A stretch of 64,000 bases of DNA from Falsiroseomonas sp051859025 (GTDB lineage: Bacteria > Pseudomonadota > Alphaproteobacteria > Acetobacterales > Acetobacteraceae). Below the pieces are notes generated by a model. That model did not search any database, was not told the DNA's origin, and worked only from the letters and a program-made list of their open reading frames with translations. Positions 34,100 to 42,856 of this stretch are shown here, piece by piece. The stretch covers positions 75,186-139,185 of the forward strand of contig NZ_JBHYGL010000008.1 in the NCBI RefSeq assembly GCF_051859025.1, given 5' to 3'. How positions within the stretch are numbered: position 1 is the first letter of the stretch; each line of letters opens with the position of its first letter. The position numbers were made by a program, and so were the translations under genes.

Positions 34100-36166
34100 A
34101 TGATGGATGGGACGGACGATCGCGGCACGCTCTCGGTCGCGGTCGATGCGGGCGGCACCTTCACCGACATCGTGCTGGTGGACCGCGCCAGCGGGCAGCG
34201 CTGGCAGGCCAAGGTCTCCTCCACCCCCGATGACCGGTCCCGCGCCTTCGCGGAGGGCATCGCGCAGGTGCTCTCCATCGCGGGCCGCAGCCCGGCGGAG
34301 ATCAGCCACGTGCTGCACGGCACGACGGTCGCGACCAACGTCATCCTGGAACAGAAGGGCGCGAAGGCAGGGCTGCTGACCACGGCGGGGCTGCGCCATG
34401 TGCTGGAGATCGGCCGCCACGACATCCCGCGGCACGCCAACCTCTACGCCTGGCAGAAGCCGCGCCGCCCCATCCCGCCGGAACATGTGCGGGAGGCCCG
34501 CGAACGCCTGGCCGCCGGCGGTGCCGTGGTGGAACCGCTGGTGGAACAGGATGTGCGCGACGCCGCCGCGGAGTTCCGACGCCTGGGCGTGGAGGTCGTG
34601 GCCGTCTGCTTCCTGCATTCCTACGCCGACCCCACGCATGAACGCCGCGCGGGTGCGATCCTGGCGGAGGAACTCCCCGGCATCCCCATCACGCTGTCCT
34701 CCGAAGTGCTGCCGGTGTTCCGGGAGTACGAACGCAGCATGGCCACCGCGCTCAACGCCTATGTGATGCCCGCCGTCGCCACCTATGTCCGCCGGATCGA
34801 GGATCGGCTGAAGGCAGGCGGCATCGCCGCGCCGTTGCTGCTGATGAAATCCTCGGGCGGCGTGATCCGGGGCGAGGGCGCAGCGAAGCAGCCGGTGCAG
34901 ACGGCGCTCTCCGGCCCCGCGGCCGGCGTCGTCGGCGCCCGCGCGCTCGGGCTGCGCGCGGGGCATCCGAAGCTCATCACGCTGGATGTCGGCGGGACCT
35001 CCGCCGATATCAGCCTCATCGATGGCGAACCGCGCCTGACCAGCGAGGGCAAGGTCGGTGACTGGCCGCTGAGCCTGCCGATGATCGACATCCACACGAT
35101 TGGTGCGGGTGGTGGATCGATCGCCCGTGTCTCGCCGGAGGGCGCGCTGCTGGTAGGCCCCGCGAGTGCCGGCGCCATGCCCGGCCCCGTCGCCTATGGC
35201 CGCGGCGGCGTGGAGCCGACGCTGACCGATGCCAACCTGGTGCTCGGCCGCCTGCCGCCATCGCTGCTGGATGGCGCCATCACGCTGGATGTGGATGCCG
35301 CCGCGCGCGCGATCGAGACGCGGATCGCGAAGCCACTGGGCATGGACCTCCACGCCGCCGCGCGCGGCATCATCGCTGTGGCGGACAACGCCATGGCGGG
35401 CGCGATCCGCGTGGTGTCGGTGCAGCGCGGCCATGATCCCGTGGATTTCGCGCTGCTGCCCTTCGGCGGCGCGGGGCCGCTGCAGGCCGGCGCCATCGCC
35501 AGGCTCCTCGGCATGCGGCGCATCCTGGTCCCGGCCAGCCCCGGCGTCCTCTCCGCCGAGGGGCTTCTCGCCGCGCCGCTCCGCAATGAGTTCTCCCGGA
35601 CCGTGATGATGCGGGCGCCGATCGCCGATCCCGCGCCGCTCGCCGCCGCCTTCGGTGCGCTGGATGCGGAAGCGGCCGCCTGGCTGGAATCGGAAGCCGT
35701 GCCGGCCGCGGCGCGGGAGATCCGCTGGCGCGCGGGCATGCGCTACATGCACCAGGGCTTCGAGCTCTATGTGGACTGGCCCGGTCGCGCGGCGGATGAT
35801 GCGGGGCTTACCGAGGCCATCGACCGCTTCCACGCGGAGCATGAGCGCCTCTACACCTTCGCGCAGCGCGACACGCCGGTGGAAATCGTGACGCTGGAAG
35901 TGGCGGCGCTCGGCACGCTGCCTGGCCCGGCACCGGCATCCGCGCCCATGGCCGGGCCGGGCGCGCCCTACACGCACCTCCCGGTGCATCTGGAAACCGG
36001 CCTGGCCCGCGTGCCGGTCTGGCGCCGGGATGCGCTGGGCGTCGGCGCCACGGTGCTGGGGCCGGCGATCATCGTGCAGATGGATGCGACGACCTACCTG
36101 CATCCCGGCGACAGCGCGGTGATGGACGCCTTCGGGAACCTCGTGGTCGAGGTTCCCGCGGGGTAG
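34100..36166 (+). CDS. hyuA: Hydantoinase/oxoprolinase subunit A (HyuA-like)
   Basis: ATP-dependent ring-opening or carboxylating enzyme subunit of about 688 residues. It has the ASKHA ATP site VDAGGTFTDIVLVD near the start, LHGTTVATNVILE, and LDVGGTSADISLIDGEP, then the hydantoinase A C-terminal domain. Related enzymes are N-methylhydantoinase, 5-oxoprolinase and acetophenone carboxylase. The start is uncertain among 34085, 34100 and 34103; GGATGGA at 34087-34093 favours the latter two. The partner subunit hyuB lies two bases beyond its stop, but on the opposite strand. Confidence 0.88.
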   Translation: MMDGTDDRGTLSVAVDAGGTFTDIVLVDRASGQRWQAKVSSTPDDRSRAFAEGIAQVLSIAGRSPAEISHVLHGTTVATNVILEQKGAKAGLLTTAGLRHVLEIGRHDIPRHANLYAWQKPRRPIPPEHVREARERLAAGGAVVEPLVEQDVRDAAAEFRRLGVEVVAVCFLHSYADPTHERRAGAILAEELPGIPITLSSEVLPVFREYERSMATALNAYVMPAVATYVRRIEDRLKAGGIAAPLLLMKSSGGVIRGEGAAKQPVQTALSGPAAGVVGARALGLRAGHPKLITLDVGGTSADISLIDGEPRLTSEGKVGDWPLSLPMIDIHTIGAGGGSIARVSPEGALLVGPASAGAMPGPVAYGRGGVEPTLTDANLVLGRLPPSLLDGAITLDVDAAARAIETRIAKPLGMDLHAAARGIIAVADNAMAGAIRVVSVQRGHDPVDFALLPFGGAGPLQAGAIARLLGMRRILVPASPGVLSAEGLLAAPLRNEFSRTVMMRAPIADPAPLAAAFGALDAEAAAWLESEAVPAAAREIRWRAGMRYMHQGFELYVDWPGRAADDAGLTEAIDRFHAEHERLYTFAQRDTPVEIVTLEVAALGTLPGPAPASAPMAGPGAPYTHLPVHLETGLARVPVWRRDALGVGATVLGPAIIVQMDATTYLHPGDSAVMDAFGNLVVEVPAG

Positions 36167-36168
36167 CG

Positions 36169-37992
36169 TCAGCTCGCCATCGCGTCCCACCAGGCATCGG
36201 CGTCACGATAGACGCCGCCGCGGTGGAACATTCCCTCCGCCGCCGGGCGATCGGCGCGGAGGGCGGCCGTCGCATCCTCATCCACCTCCCGGTCCGGCGT
36301 GTCGCGCAACACCACGCCGTAATCCGCGCGCGCGGCCTCCGCCGTCACGAAGCCGCCCAGCACATCCTGCCGCACGCGCCAGGCTTCGCGGTCGAAGGGA
36401 TGCCCCCAGCCGCCGCCGCCGGTGCTTTCCATGCGCACGACATCGCCGCGCTGCACCGGAATCCCCTGTGCCAGCCTGGCGACCTCGCGTTCATCGGCGC
36501 GGCCGGGATTGATGATGAAGCGCCCGGGCCGCCCGGCCTGGCCACCCTTCACGCCCCAGGGCGGGTTCTCCACATTGTCCATGCGGGTGTTGAGCGTCGC
36601 GCCATCCACCAGGATCTCCATCTCCCGGATCATCCCGCTTCCCCCGCGCCAGCGGCCGGGGCCGCCGCTGTCGGGGCGGATGGCATAGGTGCGGATGCGC
36701 ACCGGCATGTCGGTCTCTAGGAACTCGATCGGGTAGTTCTGCTGCGCGACGTAGTAGATGACATCGAGCCCATCGGCGAAGGGCCTGGCCCCCTGCCCCG
36801 TGCCATGCCCGCCCGATTTGTAGAACAGCGACCCGTCGGAGGGCTGGCGCCCCGTCAGCGTGTAGATGGTGTAGATCGAGCTCGCGGCGGGGCTGTTGCC
36901 ATCCGTCGCCTGTGCCAGCAGGCCGAGGCAGCCGGAGATGACGCGCGCCAGCGTGTTGGACCGCTGGCCGAGCGGCGCGGGGAAGGCCGGCTGCACGATG
37001 GTGCCGGATTTCACCAGCACCTCGTCGATCGTGCGCAGCAGGCCATCATTCATCATCACGTCGGGTTCATTGGCCAGCAGATAGAGGCCGAACACCGTGT
37101 TGGGCACGGTCGGGTTCATCAGGAAATTGATGGGCCCCTTCGCCTGGCCATCCGAGTCCCGCGTATCCAGCGTGAAGCCATCGTCGCGCGCCGTCAGGCC
37201 GAAGCGTACGGTGAAGGGGCCGCCGCCCTTGCCATCGCCATCCACGCGATCGGCGAATTTCCAGCTGCCGCCGGCGGGAAAGACCTCCGAGAGGCGGCGG
37301 CGGAACAGCCGCGCGGATTGCTCCCGCATCGCCGCGATGGCGCCCAGCAGCACGCCGGTGCCGAAGCGCGAGAACAGTTCGGCCAGCCGCTTCTCGCCGA
37401 GCCGGACGGCGGCCGTCAGTGCGCGCGTATCGCCGCGGGCGTGCTGCGGGAAGCGGGAGTTGCGGACGAAGACCTCGAACAGGTCGGTGTTCAGCACGCC
37501 TTCGCGGTAAAGCCGCACCGGCGGCACCATGATGCCTTCCTGGAACACGCTTTCCGTGCCCGGCGTGTTGGACCCCGGCCAGGCGCCGCCGATATCCCGG
37601 AAATGCGCCCAGCTCTGCGCGAAGGCCACCAATTCGCCGCCTACGAAGACGGGCGTGGCGAATACCTGGTCCGACGTATGCGATACGCCGCCCTTCGAGA
37701 TGTAGCAGTCATTGTACCAGAAGATGTCGCCGGGCCGGATGTCCTCCGCCGGGAAGCGATCGAGGATCGGGCGCATCACGTCGCCGAACAGCGGCAGCTT
37801 CGTGCCCGTCACCAGGCTGCCATCGGCGGCGTAGAAGCCGATGAAATAATCCTGCTTCTCCCGGATCACCGGGGACATGGCGGTGCGTTCGAGAAGCGCC
37901 TCGCATTCCGCCTGGGCGGATCGCAGCGCGCCCTTGATGATCTCGACCGTTACCGCATCCGGCGCCGCCAGCGCCACCGATCCGTCCATCAC
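36169..37992 (-). CDS. hyuB: Hydantoinase/oxoprolinase subunit B (HyuB-like)
   Basis: A 607-residue protein matching HyuB throughout. It has VTVEIIKGALRSAQAECE at the start, SPVIREKQDYFIGFY, GDIFWYNDCYISKGGVSHTSD, and late GGSGMIREMEIL and GGGGWGHPFDRE. It acts with HyuA in ATP-dependent hydrolysis of hydantoin-like or oxoproline rings. Unlike the usual tandem hyuA-hyuB operon, the two genes converge with two bases between them, so each needs its own promoter. The promoter of this one would lie around 37993-38069. Confidence 0.9.
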   Translation of the reverse strand: MMDGSVALAAPDAVTVEIIKGALRSAQAECEALLERTAMSPVIREKQDYFIGFYAADGSLVTGTKLPLFGDVMRPILDRFPAEDIRPGDIFWYNDCYISKGGVSHTSDQVFATPVFVGGELVAFAQSWAHFRDIGGAWPGSNTPGTESVFQEGIMVPPVRLYREGVLNTDLFEVFVRNSRFPQHARGDTRALTAAVRLGEKRLAELFSRFGTGVLLGAIAAMREQSARLFRRRLSEVFPAGGSWKFADRVDGDGKGGGPFTVRFGLTARDDGFTLDTRDSDGQAKGPINFLMNPTVPNTVFGLYLLANEPDVMMNDGLLRTIDEVLVKSGTIVQPAFPAPLGQRSNTLARVISGCLGLLAQATDGNSPAASSIYTIYTLTGRQPSDGSLFYKSGGHGTGQGARPFADGLDVIYYVAQQNYPIEFLETDMPVRIRTYAIRPDSGGPGRWRGGSGMIREMEILVDGATLNTRMDNVENPPWGVKGGQAGRPGRFIINPGRADEREVARLAQGIPVQRGDVVRMESTGGGGWGHPFDREAWRVRQDVLGGFVTAEAARADYGVVLRDTPDREVDEDATAALRADRPAAEGMFHRGGVYRDADAWWDAMAS

Positions 37993-38069
37993 CGTCTCCG
38001 CGCCGTCGCGGGGAACGCTAGCGGTGGCTCAGGGATGGCGCAACGCAGGGCTTGGCATCACAGCGATCT

Positions 38070-38312
38070 TCAGCGGCCGTAAACACGGCTCGGCGGCGGG
38101 CGCTTCGGGCCCATCACCACATCGATCTCCGCCTTGGCGCGGTTCAGCATCTCGCCCAGCGTCTCCCCGGGGTGTTCGCGCGCCATCTCCCGCGTCTGGC
38201 CGCGATTGGCGGGCGGGTGGATCAGCACGGTGAAGCCGGCCTTGCCGCGGTCGAACACCTCCATGCGGTGCAGGCGGTATTCGCGGGTCTGGACGACGAG
38301 AAGTTCGGGCAT
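38070..38312 (-). CDS. Conserved-looking 80-residue hypothetical protein
   Basis: A small soluble protein of 80 residues: beta-like N-terminus (LLVVQTREYRLHRMEVFDRG), then a helix-rich acidic/basic C-terminal half with LGEMLNRAKAEIDVVMGPKRPP. There is no signal, helix bundle or known motif. It lies between hyuB and an inverted repeat at 38331 that may regulate it. Codon use fits the surroundings, so it looks real. Function unknown. Confidence 0.55.
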   Translation of the reverse strand: MPELLVVQTREYRLHRMEVFDRGKAGFTVLIHPPANRGQTREMAREHPGETLGEMLNRAKAEIDVVMGPKRPPPSRVYGR

Positions 38313-38330
38313 TGAGGGTACCTATGGTCT

Positions 38331-38350
38331 TGGGTCAGAGGTATGACCCA
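38331..38350. promoter_or_regulatory. Perfect inverted repeat TGGGTCA-N6-TGACCCA
   Basis: Seven-base perfect arms with a six-base spacer, 18 bases upstream of the start of the 80-residue hypothetical gene on the minus strand. The symmetry fits a dimeric regulator operator. The regulator is not identifiable here. Confidence 0.5.
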
Positions 38351-38499
38351 TTCGTGCTGCACCGCAACACAAGAATTGCAACTGCCTTGACCATGGCCGC
38401 GAAGCAACCTCAGGCTGCGTCGACACAACCCCGGGATGCCTGGCCTGCGAGCGATTCTGATGTAGCCTCATCGTGCCGCTACGCCGTGAGGATGCCAGC

Positions 38500-38544
38500 A
38501 TGAACCAGCACCCCCTGTCCCCGCCCTGCGGGATGCGGCCGTGA
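38500..38544 (+). CDS. Possible 14-codon leader peptide
   Basis: ATG to TGA encodes a 14-residue peptide, MNQHPLSPPCGMRP. It has a GAGGA site eight bases upstream, and its stop overlaps the GTG of the next gene (GTGA). It may couple translation of the ATPase-fold protein gene. Too short to judge as a coding gene by composition. Confidence 0.3.
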   Translation: MNQHPLSPPCGMRP

Positions 38545-39797
38545 CGCTCGACCCCCGCGCGCAACTGCCGCCCGGACCCCGCCACGCCGGCATCGGCGCC
38601 GCCTTCGTGCGGGATTGCGCCATCGCGGGCGGGGCGGAGGAACGGCTCGCCAACCGCCTGGCGCTGATCGCGGAGGAAGTGCTGGGCGCCGCCCCCGCCA
38701 ATGCCGGGCTGGTCGGCATCACGCTGGCGGACCGACGGCACAGCATGCGGCTTTCCGTGGATTTCACCGCCTCCGACCTCGACCTCGCGGGGCTCGACCA
38801 ATCCCGCCGCGGGGATATCGAGGAAGGGGAAGAGATCGGCCTCTACCTCGCCGCGCGGCTCGCCGACCGGCTGACGACGGAACCGCTGGACCGGGGCGGG
38901 CTGCGGCTCGCCTTCGATGTGGGCCGCGCCTATCCCGCGCTGGCGCCGGATGCGGCGCCGGCGGGGCTTGGCCCGATCAGCGGCGCGGCGGCGGACCCCG
39001 ATGACGCGACGCTGGCGCTGCTGGTGCAGTGGGCGGAGGCAGCCGGGCTCGGCGGCCCCGCCTTCCGCACAGCGCCCCGCGTGCTGGACCAGCGGGCGCA
39101 GGGGGACCTGTTCGCCCGCGTCGCGCTGGATGCCAGGCGGCGGCCCGTCGGCGGGCTGTTCTGGCGGCCCTTCGGGCGCCGGCTGATGGAACTCGCCGGC
39201 CCCGCCCTGCTGCTGCCGGAAGGGGAGCCCCGCGCGGCGGTGGCGGAGGCGCTGCTGGAAGCGGCCCTCGCGGGCCTGGTGCGGAAGAAGATCCAGGGCC
39301 TGGTGGTGCTGGAACCCTCCCCCGACATGCCCCGCGCGGGGTTCGAGACGGTGGGCCACCTGCCCGGTGCCGATGGCGCATCCTGGCCCGTGCTGTTCCG
39401 GGCGCTGGAGGAAGACCCGGGCGGCATTTCCTGGGTCTCCCCCGCGCTGAAGGATTGGGTCACGGCCAGCACCCGCCGCCTGGCGCTGGGCCGGGATATC
39501 GAGGAACCGGCCCGCCCCAAGCGCGCCACCGGCGCCGCCATGGCCGCCGAGACCGACCGCGCGCGCGGCCGCGTCACGCTGCGATCGCTGATCGCAGCGG
39601 GCGATGCGGCGGCGGTCGCGGCCGGCAATGTCGCGCTGTTCCGCGACCAGGGCTTCTCCGAGATCCGCGCTTTGCTCGACCTCGGCAAGCCGGACCAGGC
39701 CGCCTTCGCGGAGGGGCTGGTGCAGGCGGGCCTGGCGCCTGCCGCGCTGATCCCGGATGCCGCCGGGGACCTGCTGCTGCTGGCCGCCGCGGAATGA
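38541..39797 (+). CDS. Putative HATPase-fold (anti-sigma-kinase-like) N-domain fused to unknown C-domain
   Basis: A 418-residue protein. Residues about 25-135 resemble a degenerate HATPase_c_2 domain: a first helix RLANRLALIAEEVLGAA in the place of the N-box, then GEEIGLYLAARLADRLTTEP and GLRLAFDVGR, as at the end of anti-sigma factor kinases. The key Asn and the DxGxG ATP loop are not evident, so activity is doubtful. Residues about 150-330 may be an acetyltransferase-like domain, and the C-terminal 80 residues are helical. The start is GTG. Its stop overlaps the start of a HisC-like gene (ATGA). The assignment is tentative. Confidence 0.45.
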   Translation: MTLDPRAQLPPGPRHAGIGAAFVRDCAIAGGAEERLANRLALIAEEVLGAAPANAGLVGITLADRRHSMRLSVDFTASDLDLAGLDQSRRGDIEEGEEIGLYLAARLADRLTTEPLDRGGLRLAFDVGRAYPALAPDAAPAGLGPISGAAADPDDATLALLVQWAEAAGLGGPAFRTAPRVLDQRAQGDLFARVALDARRRPVGGLFWRPFGRRLMELAGPALLLPEGEPRAAVAEALLEAALAGLVRKKIQGLVVLEPSPDMPRAGFETVGHLPGADGASWPVLFRALEEDPGGISWVSPALKDWVTASTRRLALGRDIEEPARPKRATGAAMAAETDRARGRVTLRSLIAAGDAAAVAAGNVALFRDQGFSEIRALLDLGKPDQAAFAEGLVQAGLAPAALIPDAAGDLLLLAAAE

Positions 39798-40906
39798 CGG
39801 AATTCGCGCTGGATCGGCTGGTCCCGGCGCATGTCCGGGCCTTCGAAGCCTATGTGCCGAGCCCGCCGGATGACGTGCTGTGCCGGCGCTTCGGCGTGCC
39901 CCACCTGCATCGCTTGAACAACAACGAGAACCCGCTGGGCCCGCCGGAGGCCGCGCGCGCGATGATGGCGGCCTGGAAGCCGGAACAGGCGGCGCTGTAT
40001 CCGCAGGGCGATGGCTGGCACCTCCGCCGCGCGCTCGGCCGGCAATTCGACATCGACCCGGAGCAGCTGATCCTCGGCAATGGCGCGAACGAGGTGATCG
40101 CCTTCGTCATCAAGGCCTTCTGTGAGCCGGGCGACAACATCGTCACCGCCGACCGCACCTTCGCCGTCTATGAATGGCTGGCGAGCTTTTCCGGCGTGGA
40201 GCCGAAGCTGGTGCCGCTGCGCGACTACGCCTTCGATTCGCAGGCGATGCTGGACGCGATCGATGACCGCACGCGCGTCATCTTCGTCTGCAACCCCAAC
40301 AACCCCACCGGCACCTGGTGGACGCATGACGAACTGGACGCCTTCATGCACGCGGTGGATGGCCGCGCCATCGTGGTGGCGGACGAAGCCTATGCCGAAT
40401 TCGCAGAAGACCCCGCCTTCCCCGACAGCTTCGCGCTGATGCAGCGCCACCCCAACCTCATCGTCTTCCGCACCTTCTCCAAGATGTGGGGCCTGGCCGG
40501 GCTTCGCATCGGCTGGATGGCGGCGAGCCCGGATGTGGCAGCGACGGTGAAGAAGACCTCCATCAGCTACAGCGTGAACCTGCTGGCGATGGAAGCGGCG
40601 CGCGCGGCGGTGTGGGACGAGGCGCATGTGGCGGCGACGCGGGCGCATATGCGGGAAGCGCGGGCCGGAATCGCCGCGCTGGCCCGGCGCCTGAACCTGA
40701 CCATGGTCGGTGATGTCGGGAATTTCTGCATGCTGCGCCTGCCGGTCAGCGACACGGTGGCGCATCGGCGGCTGATGGGCCGCGGCGTCATGGCGCGGGC
40801 GATGACCAGCTTCCGCTACCCGGGCTGGCTGCGCGTCAGCCTCGGCCCCGCCGCCGCCATGGCGGCCTTCGCGACGGCGCTGGAGGAGGTGCTGGCGGAG
40901 GGCTGA
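39794..40906 (+). CDS. Histidinol-phosphate-aminotransferase-like PLP enzyme
   Basis: A 370-residue class I/II aminotransferase. It has RLNNNENPLGPPEAAR near the N-terminus, the cofactor region GNGANEVIAFVIKAF, NPNNPTGTWW, DEAYAEF, and the Schiff-base Lys in FSKMWGLAGLRIGW (Lys230). It is close in pattern to HisC, but no other histidine genes are nearby, so it may be a broad aromatic or other aminotransferase. It is coupled to the ATPase-fold gene upstream and converges on bioY. Confidence 0.87.
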   Translation: MTEFALDRLVPAHVRAFEAYVPSPPDDVLCRRFGVPHLHRLNNNENPLGPPEAARAMMAAWKPEQAALYPQGDGWHLRRALGRQFDIDPEQLILGNGANEVIAFVIKAFCEPGDNIVTADRTFAVYEWLASFSGVEPKLVPLRDYAFDSQAMLDAIDDRTRVIFVCNPNNPTGTWWTHDELDAFMHAVDGRAIVVADEAYAEFAEDPAFPDSFALMQRHPNLIVFRTFSKMWGLAGLRIGWMAASPDVAATVKKTSISYSVNLLAMEAARAAVWDEAHVAATRAHMREARAGIAALARRLNLTMVGDVGNFCMLRLPVSDTVAHRRLMGRGVMARAMTSFRYPGWLRVSLGPAAAMAAFATALEEVLAEG

Positions 40907-40938
40907 ACACCCCCCGCCAGGCCCGGATCAGCCGCGCA

Positions 40939-41490
40939 TCAGCCGCGCCGCTGGAACAGCGCGGAAGCGGCGATGAGGAGGCCGATCTTCGTCGCCTCGC
41001 CCAGCAGGAAGGGCAGCACGCCGATGGCCAGCAGCCTGTCCGCCGGCACGAAGAAGGCCAGCCAGGCGACGCCCAGCCCATAGATCGCGACCACGCCCGC
41101 CAGCAGCGCCAGGCAGCGGCCCAGCAGTCCGCGCCCTTCCGCCAGCGTGCCGGTGAGCCAGGAGGCCAGCAGGAAGCCCGCGAGGTAGCCGCCCGTCGGC
41201 CCCGCCATGTACAGCAGGCCGACGCCACGCTCCGGCGATCCCGCGAAGACCGGCAGCCCCGTTGCACCGGCCATCAGGTAGGCCGCCATGATCGCGGTGG
41301 CCATGCGCGGGCCGGCCAGGATGGCGAAGCCCAGCACGGCCATGGTCTGCAACGTCATCGGCACGGGCCAGAAGGGGATCTGCATCCGGGCGGCGAGCGT
41401 CATCAGCGCGACGCCGGCCAGCAGGACGATGCCCTGGTGCAGCAGCCGCTGCGACGTCGGCGCGGCCTGGGCGGGGTGGAGGATGGACAT
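40939..41490 (-). CDS. bioY: Biotin transporter BioY
   Basis: A 183-residue membrane protein with about six helices and the BioY hallmark LMTLAARMQIPFWPVPMTLQT at its N-terminal part, followed by a GPTGGYLAGFLLASW segment. It is the substrate-binding component of energy-coupling-factor biotin uptake. BioM and BioN are absent here, and solitary BioY proteins are known to work alone in some bacteria. No clear BioR-type operator is seen in the 100 bases upstream. It lies downstream of an MFS gene on the same strand. Confidence 0.93.
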   Translation of the reverse strand: MSILHPAQAAPTSQRLLHQGIVLLAGVALMTLAARMQIPFWPVPMTLQTMAVLGFAILAGPRMATAIMAAYLMAGATGLPVFAGSPERGVGLLYMAGPTGGYLAGFLLASWLTGTLAEGRGLLGRCLALLAGVVAIYGLGVAWLAFFVPADRLLAIGVLPFLLGEATKIGLLIAASALFQRRG

Positions 41491-41590
41491 GGCGATTTCC
41501 CGTTATGTCAGTGGCAGGCACGTCGTGGCTGATTGGCCGATCCGGGCCGCCCCGCGCAAGCGGGCTGCACCCGACGCCGCAAGCGCCCCT

Positions 41591-42790
41591 TCAGCGCGGC
41601 AGGCGCAGCAGCAGGGGCACGGCCGGCGCCAGCAGTACCGCCGCCATCACGAAGGCGGCCGGATAGCCCGCCCAGTTCACCACCAGGCCGCCCAGCAGGG
41701 GCCCGAACAGGTAGCCCACCTGGAGCGTCAGCATCATCAGGTTGATATTGGCGCCGCGCTGCGCCGGCGGCGAATGGCGGTGCATCAGCGCGTTCAGCAG
41801 CGGCAGGCAGGCGCCGAAGCCGATTCCCAGCAGCAGCGCCACCGGCACCAGCACCCAGGCGCCCATCGCCGTGCCCCCGATCGGCAGCGCCAGCAGCAGC
41901 AGCGCCAGCGTCACCACCGCGGCGCCGAAGGCAGAGGCGCGCCGCTGGTCCAGCCGGTCGAACAGCTTCCCCGCGGACAGGCGCAGCACCATGATGGTGC
42001 CGGTCTGCAGGGCGAAGAACAGGCCGACCAGCGCTTCGCCCCCCATCTCCAGCGCGCGGCCCTTGGCCATGCTGAACAGCACGGCGTGGGCGATGAAGGC
42101 GGCGGTGTTGATCAGCAGCAGCGCCAGCACCGGCCCGCCGCGCCAGCCTGCCTTCGCGCCCGGCGCGCCCGCGACATCGGAAGACGGCGGCGCGACGCGG
42201 CGTGCCAGCACCACGGCCAGCAGCAGCGCCGGGGCCTGCAGCAGCGCCATCGCGGCATACTGGTTGGCCGCATCGCCGCCGAAGGATGGCAGGGTCAGTT
42301 CCAGCAACGGCGGCAGCAGCGCGAAGGGCAGCAGATCCGCCACCGAGAACAGGCTGTAGGCCTCCCCCGCCCGCTGCGGAGGCACCAGCGCCACGAAGCG
42401 CGTGGTGATGCCGACCAGCGTCAGGACGAAGCCGAAGCCGTGCAGCAGCCGCAGCCCCACCAAGGCAGCGAAGCCATCCGCCACCAGATACAGCGGCAGG
42501 ACCAGCAGCGTGACGGTGAATCCCGCCACCGTGCACCACCCCGCGCTGGCCACGGAAACCCGCGCCGCCACGGATGGCATCAGCACCAGCGCCACCAGCG
42601 TGAAGGCCGCGATGGTGCCCCCGGCCTGCGCCGCATCCAGCCCCTTGCCGCGCAGCCAGGGCTCCAGCCCGTAGAAGGCCGCCAGATTGGCGAAGCCCAG
42701 CAGGGCCAGCGCCAGCACCCCCGCGAAATCGCCCCGCCAAAGGCGCGGCAGCGGATCGGCCGCGGGCCGCGTCGTGGTGCCGCCTTCCAT
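41591..42790 (-). CDS. MFS transporter
   Basis: An inner-membrane transporter of about 399 residues with twelve predicted helices; the second half has the loop motif AGKLFDRLDQRRASAFG. The start at 42790 is chosen because a GGGGAAGG stretch precedes it at good spacing; an in-frame ATG 16 codons upstream (42838) is possible. The gene begins shortly after the PrpF-like gene on the same strand and may transport the related acid. Substrate unknown. Confidence 0.86.
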   Translation of the reverse strand: MEGGTTTRPAADPLPRLWRGDFAGVLALALLGFANLAAFYGLEPWLRGKGLDAAQAGGTIAAFTLVALVLMPSVAARVSVASAGWCTVAGFTVTLLVLPLYLVADGFAALVGLRLLHGFGFVLTLVGITTRFVALVPPQRAGEAYSLFSVADLLPFALLPPLLELTLPSFGGDAANQYAAMALLQAPALLLAVVLARRVAPPSSDVAGAPGAKAGWRGGPVLALLLINTAAFIAHAVLFSMAKGRALEMGGEALVGLFFALQTGTIMVLRLSAGKLFDRLDQRRASAFGAAVVTLALLLLALPIGGTAMGAWVLVPVALLLGIGFGACLPLLNALMHRHSPPAQRGANINLMMLTLQVGYLFGPLLGGLVVNWAGYPAAFVMAAVLLAPAVPLLLRLPR

Positions 42791-42856
42791 GCCGCCAGCC
42801 CCTTCCCCATTCAGGCGAGGCGACGCTACCAGCATCAACCCCGCCGCGACAGACGC

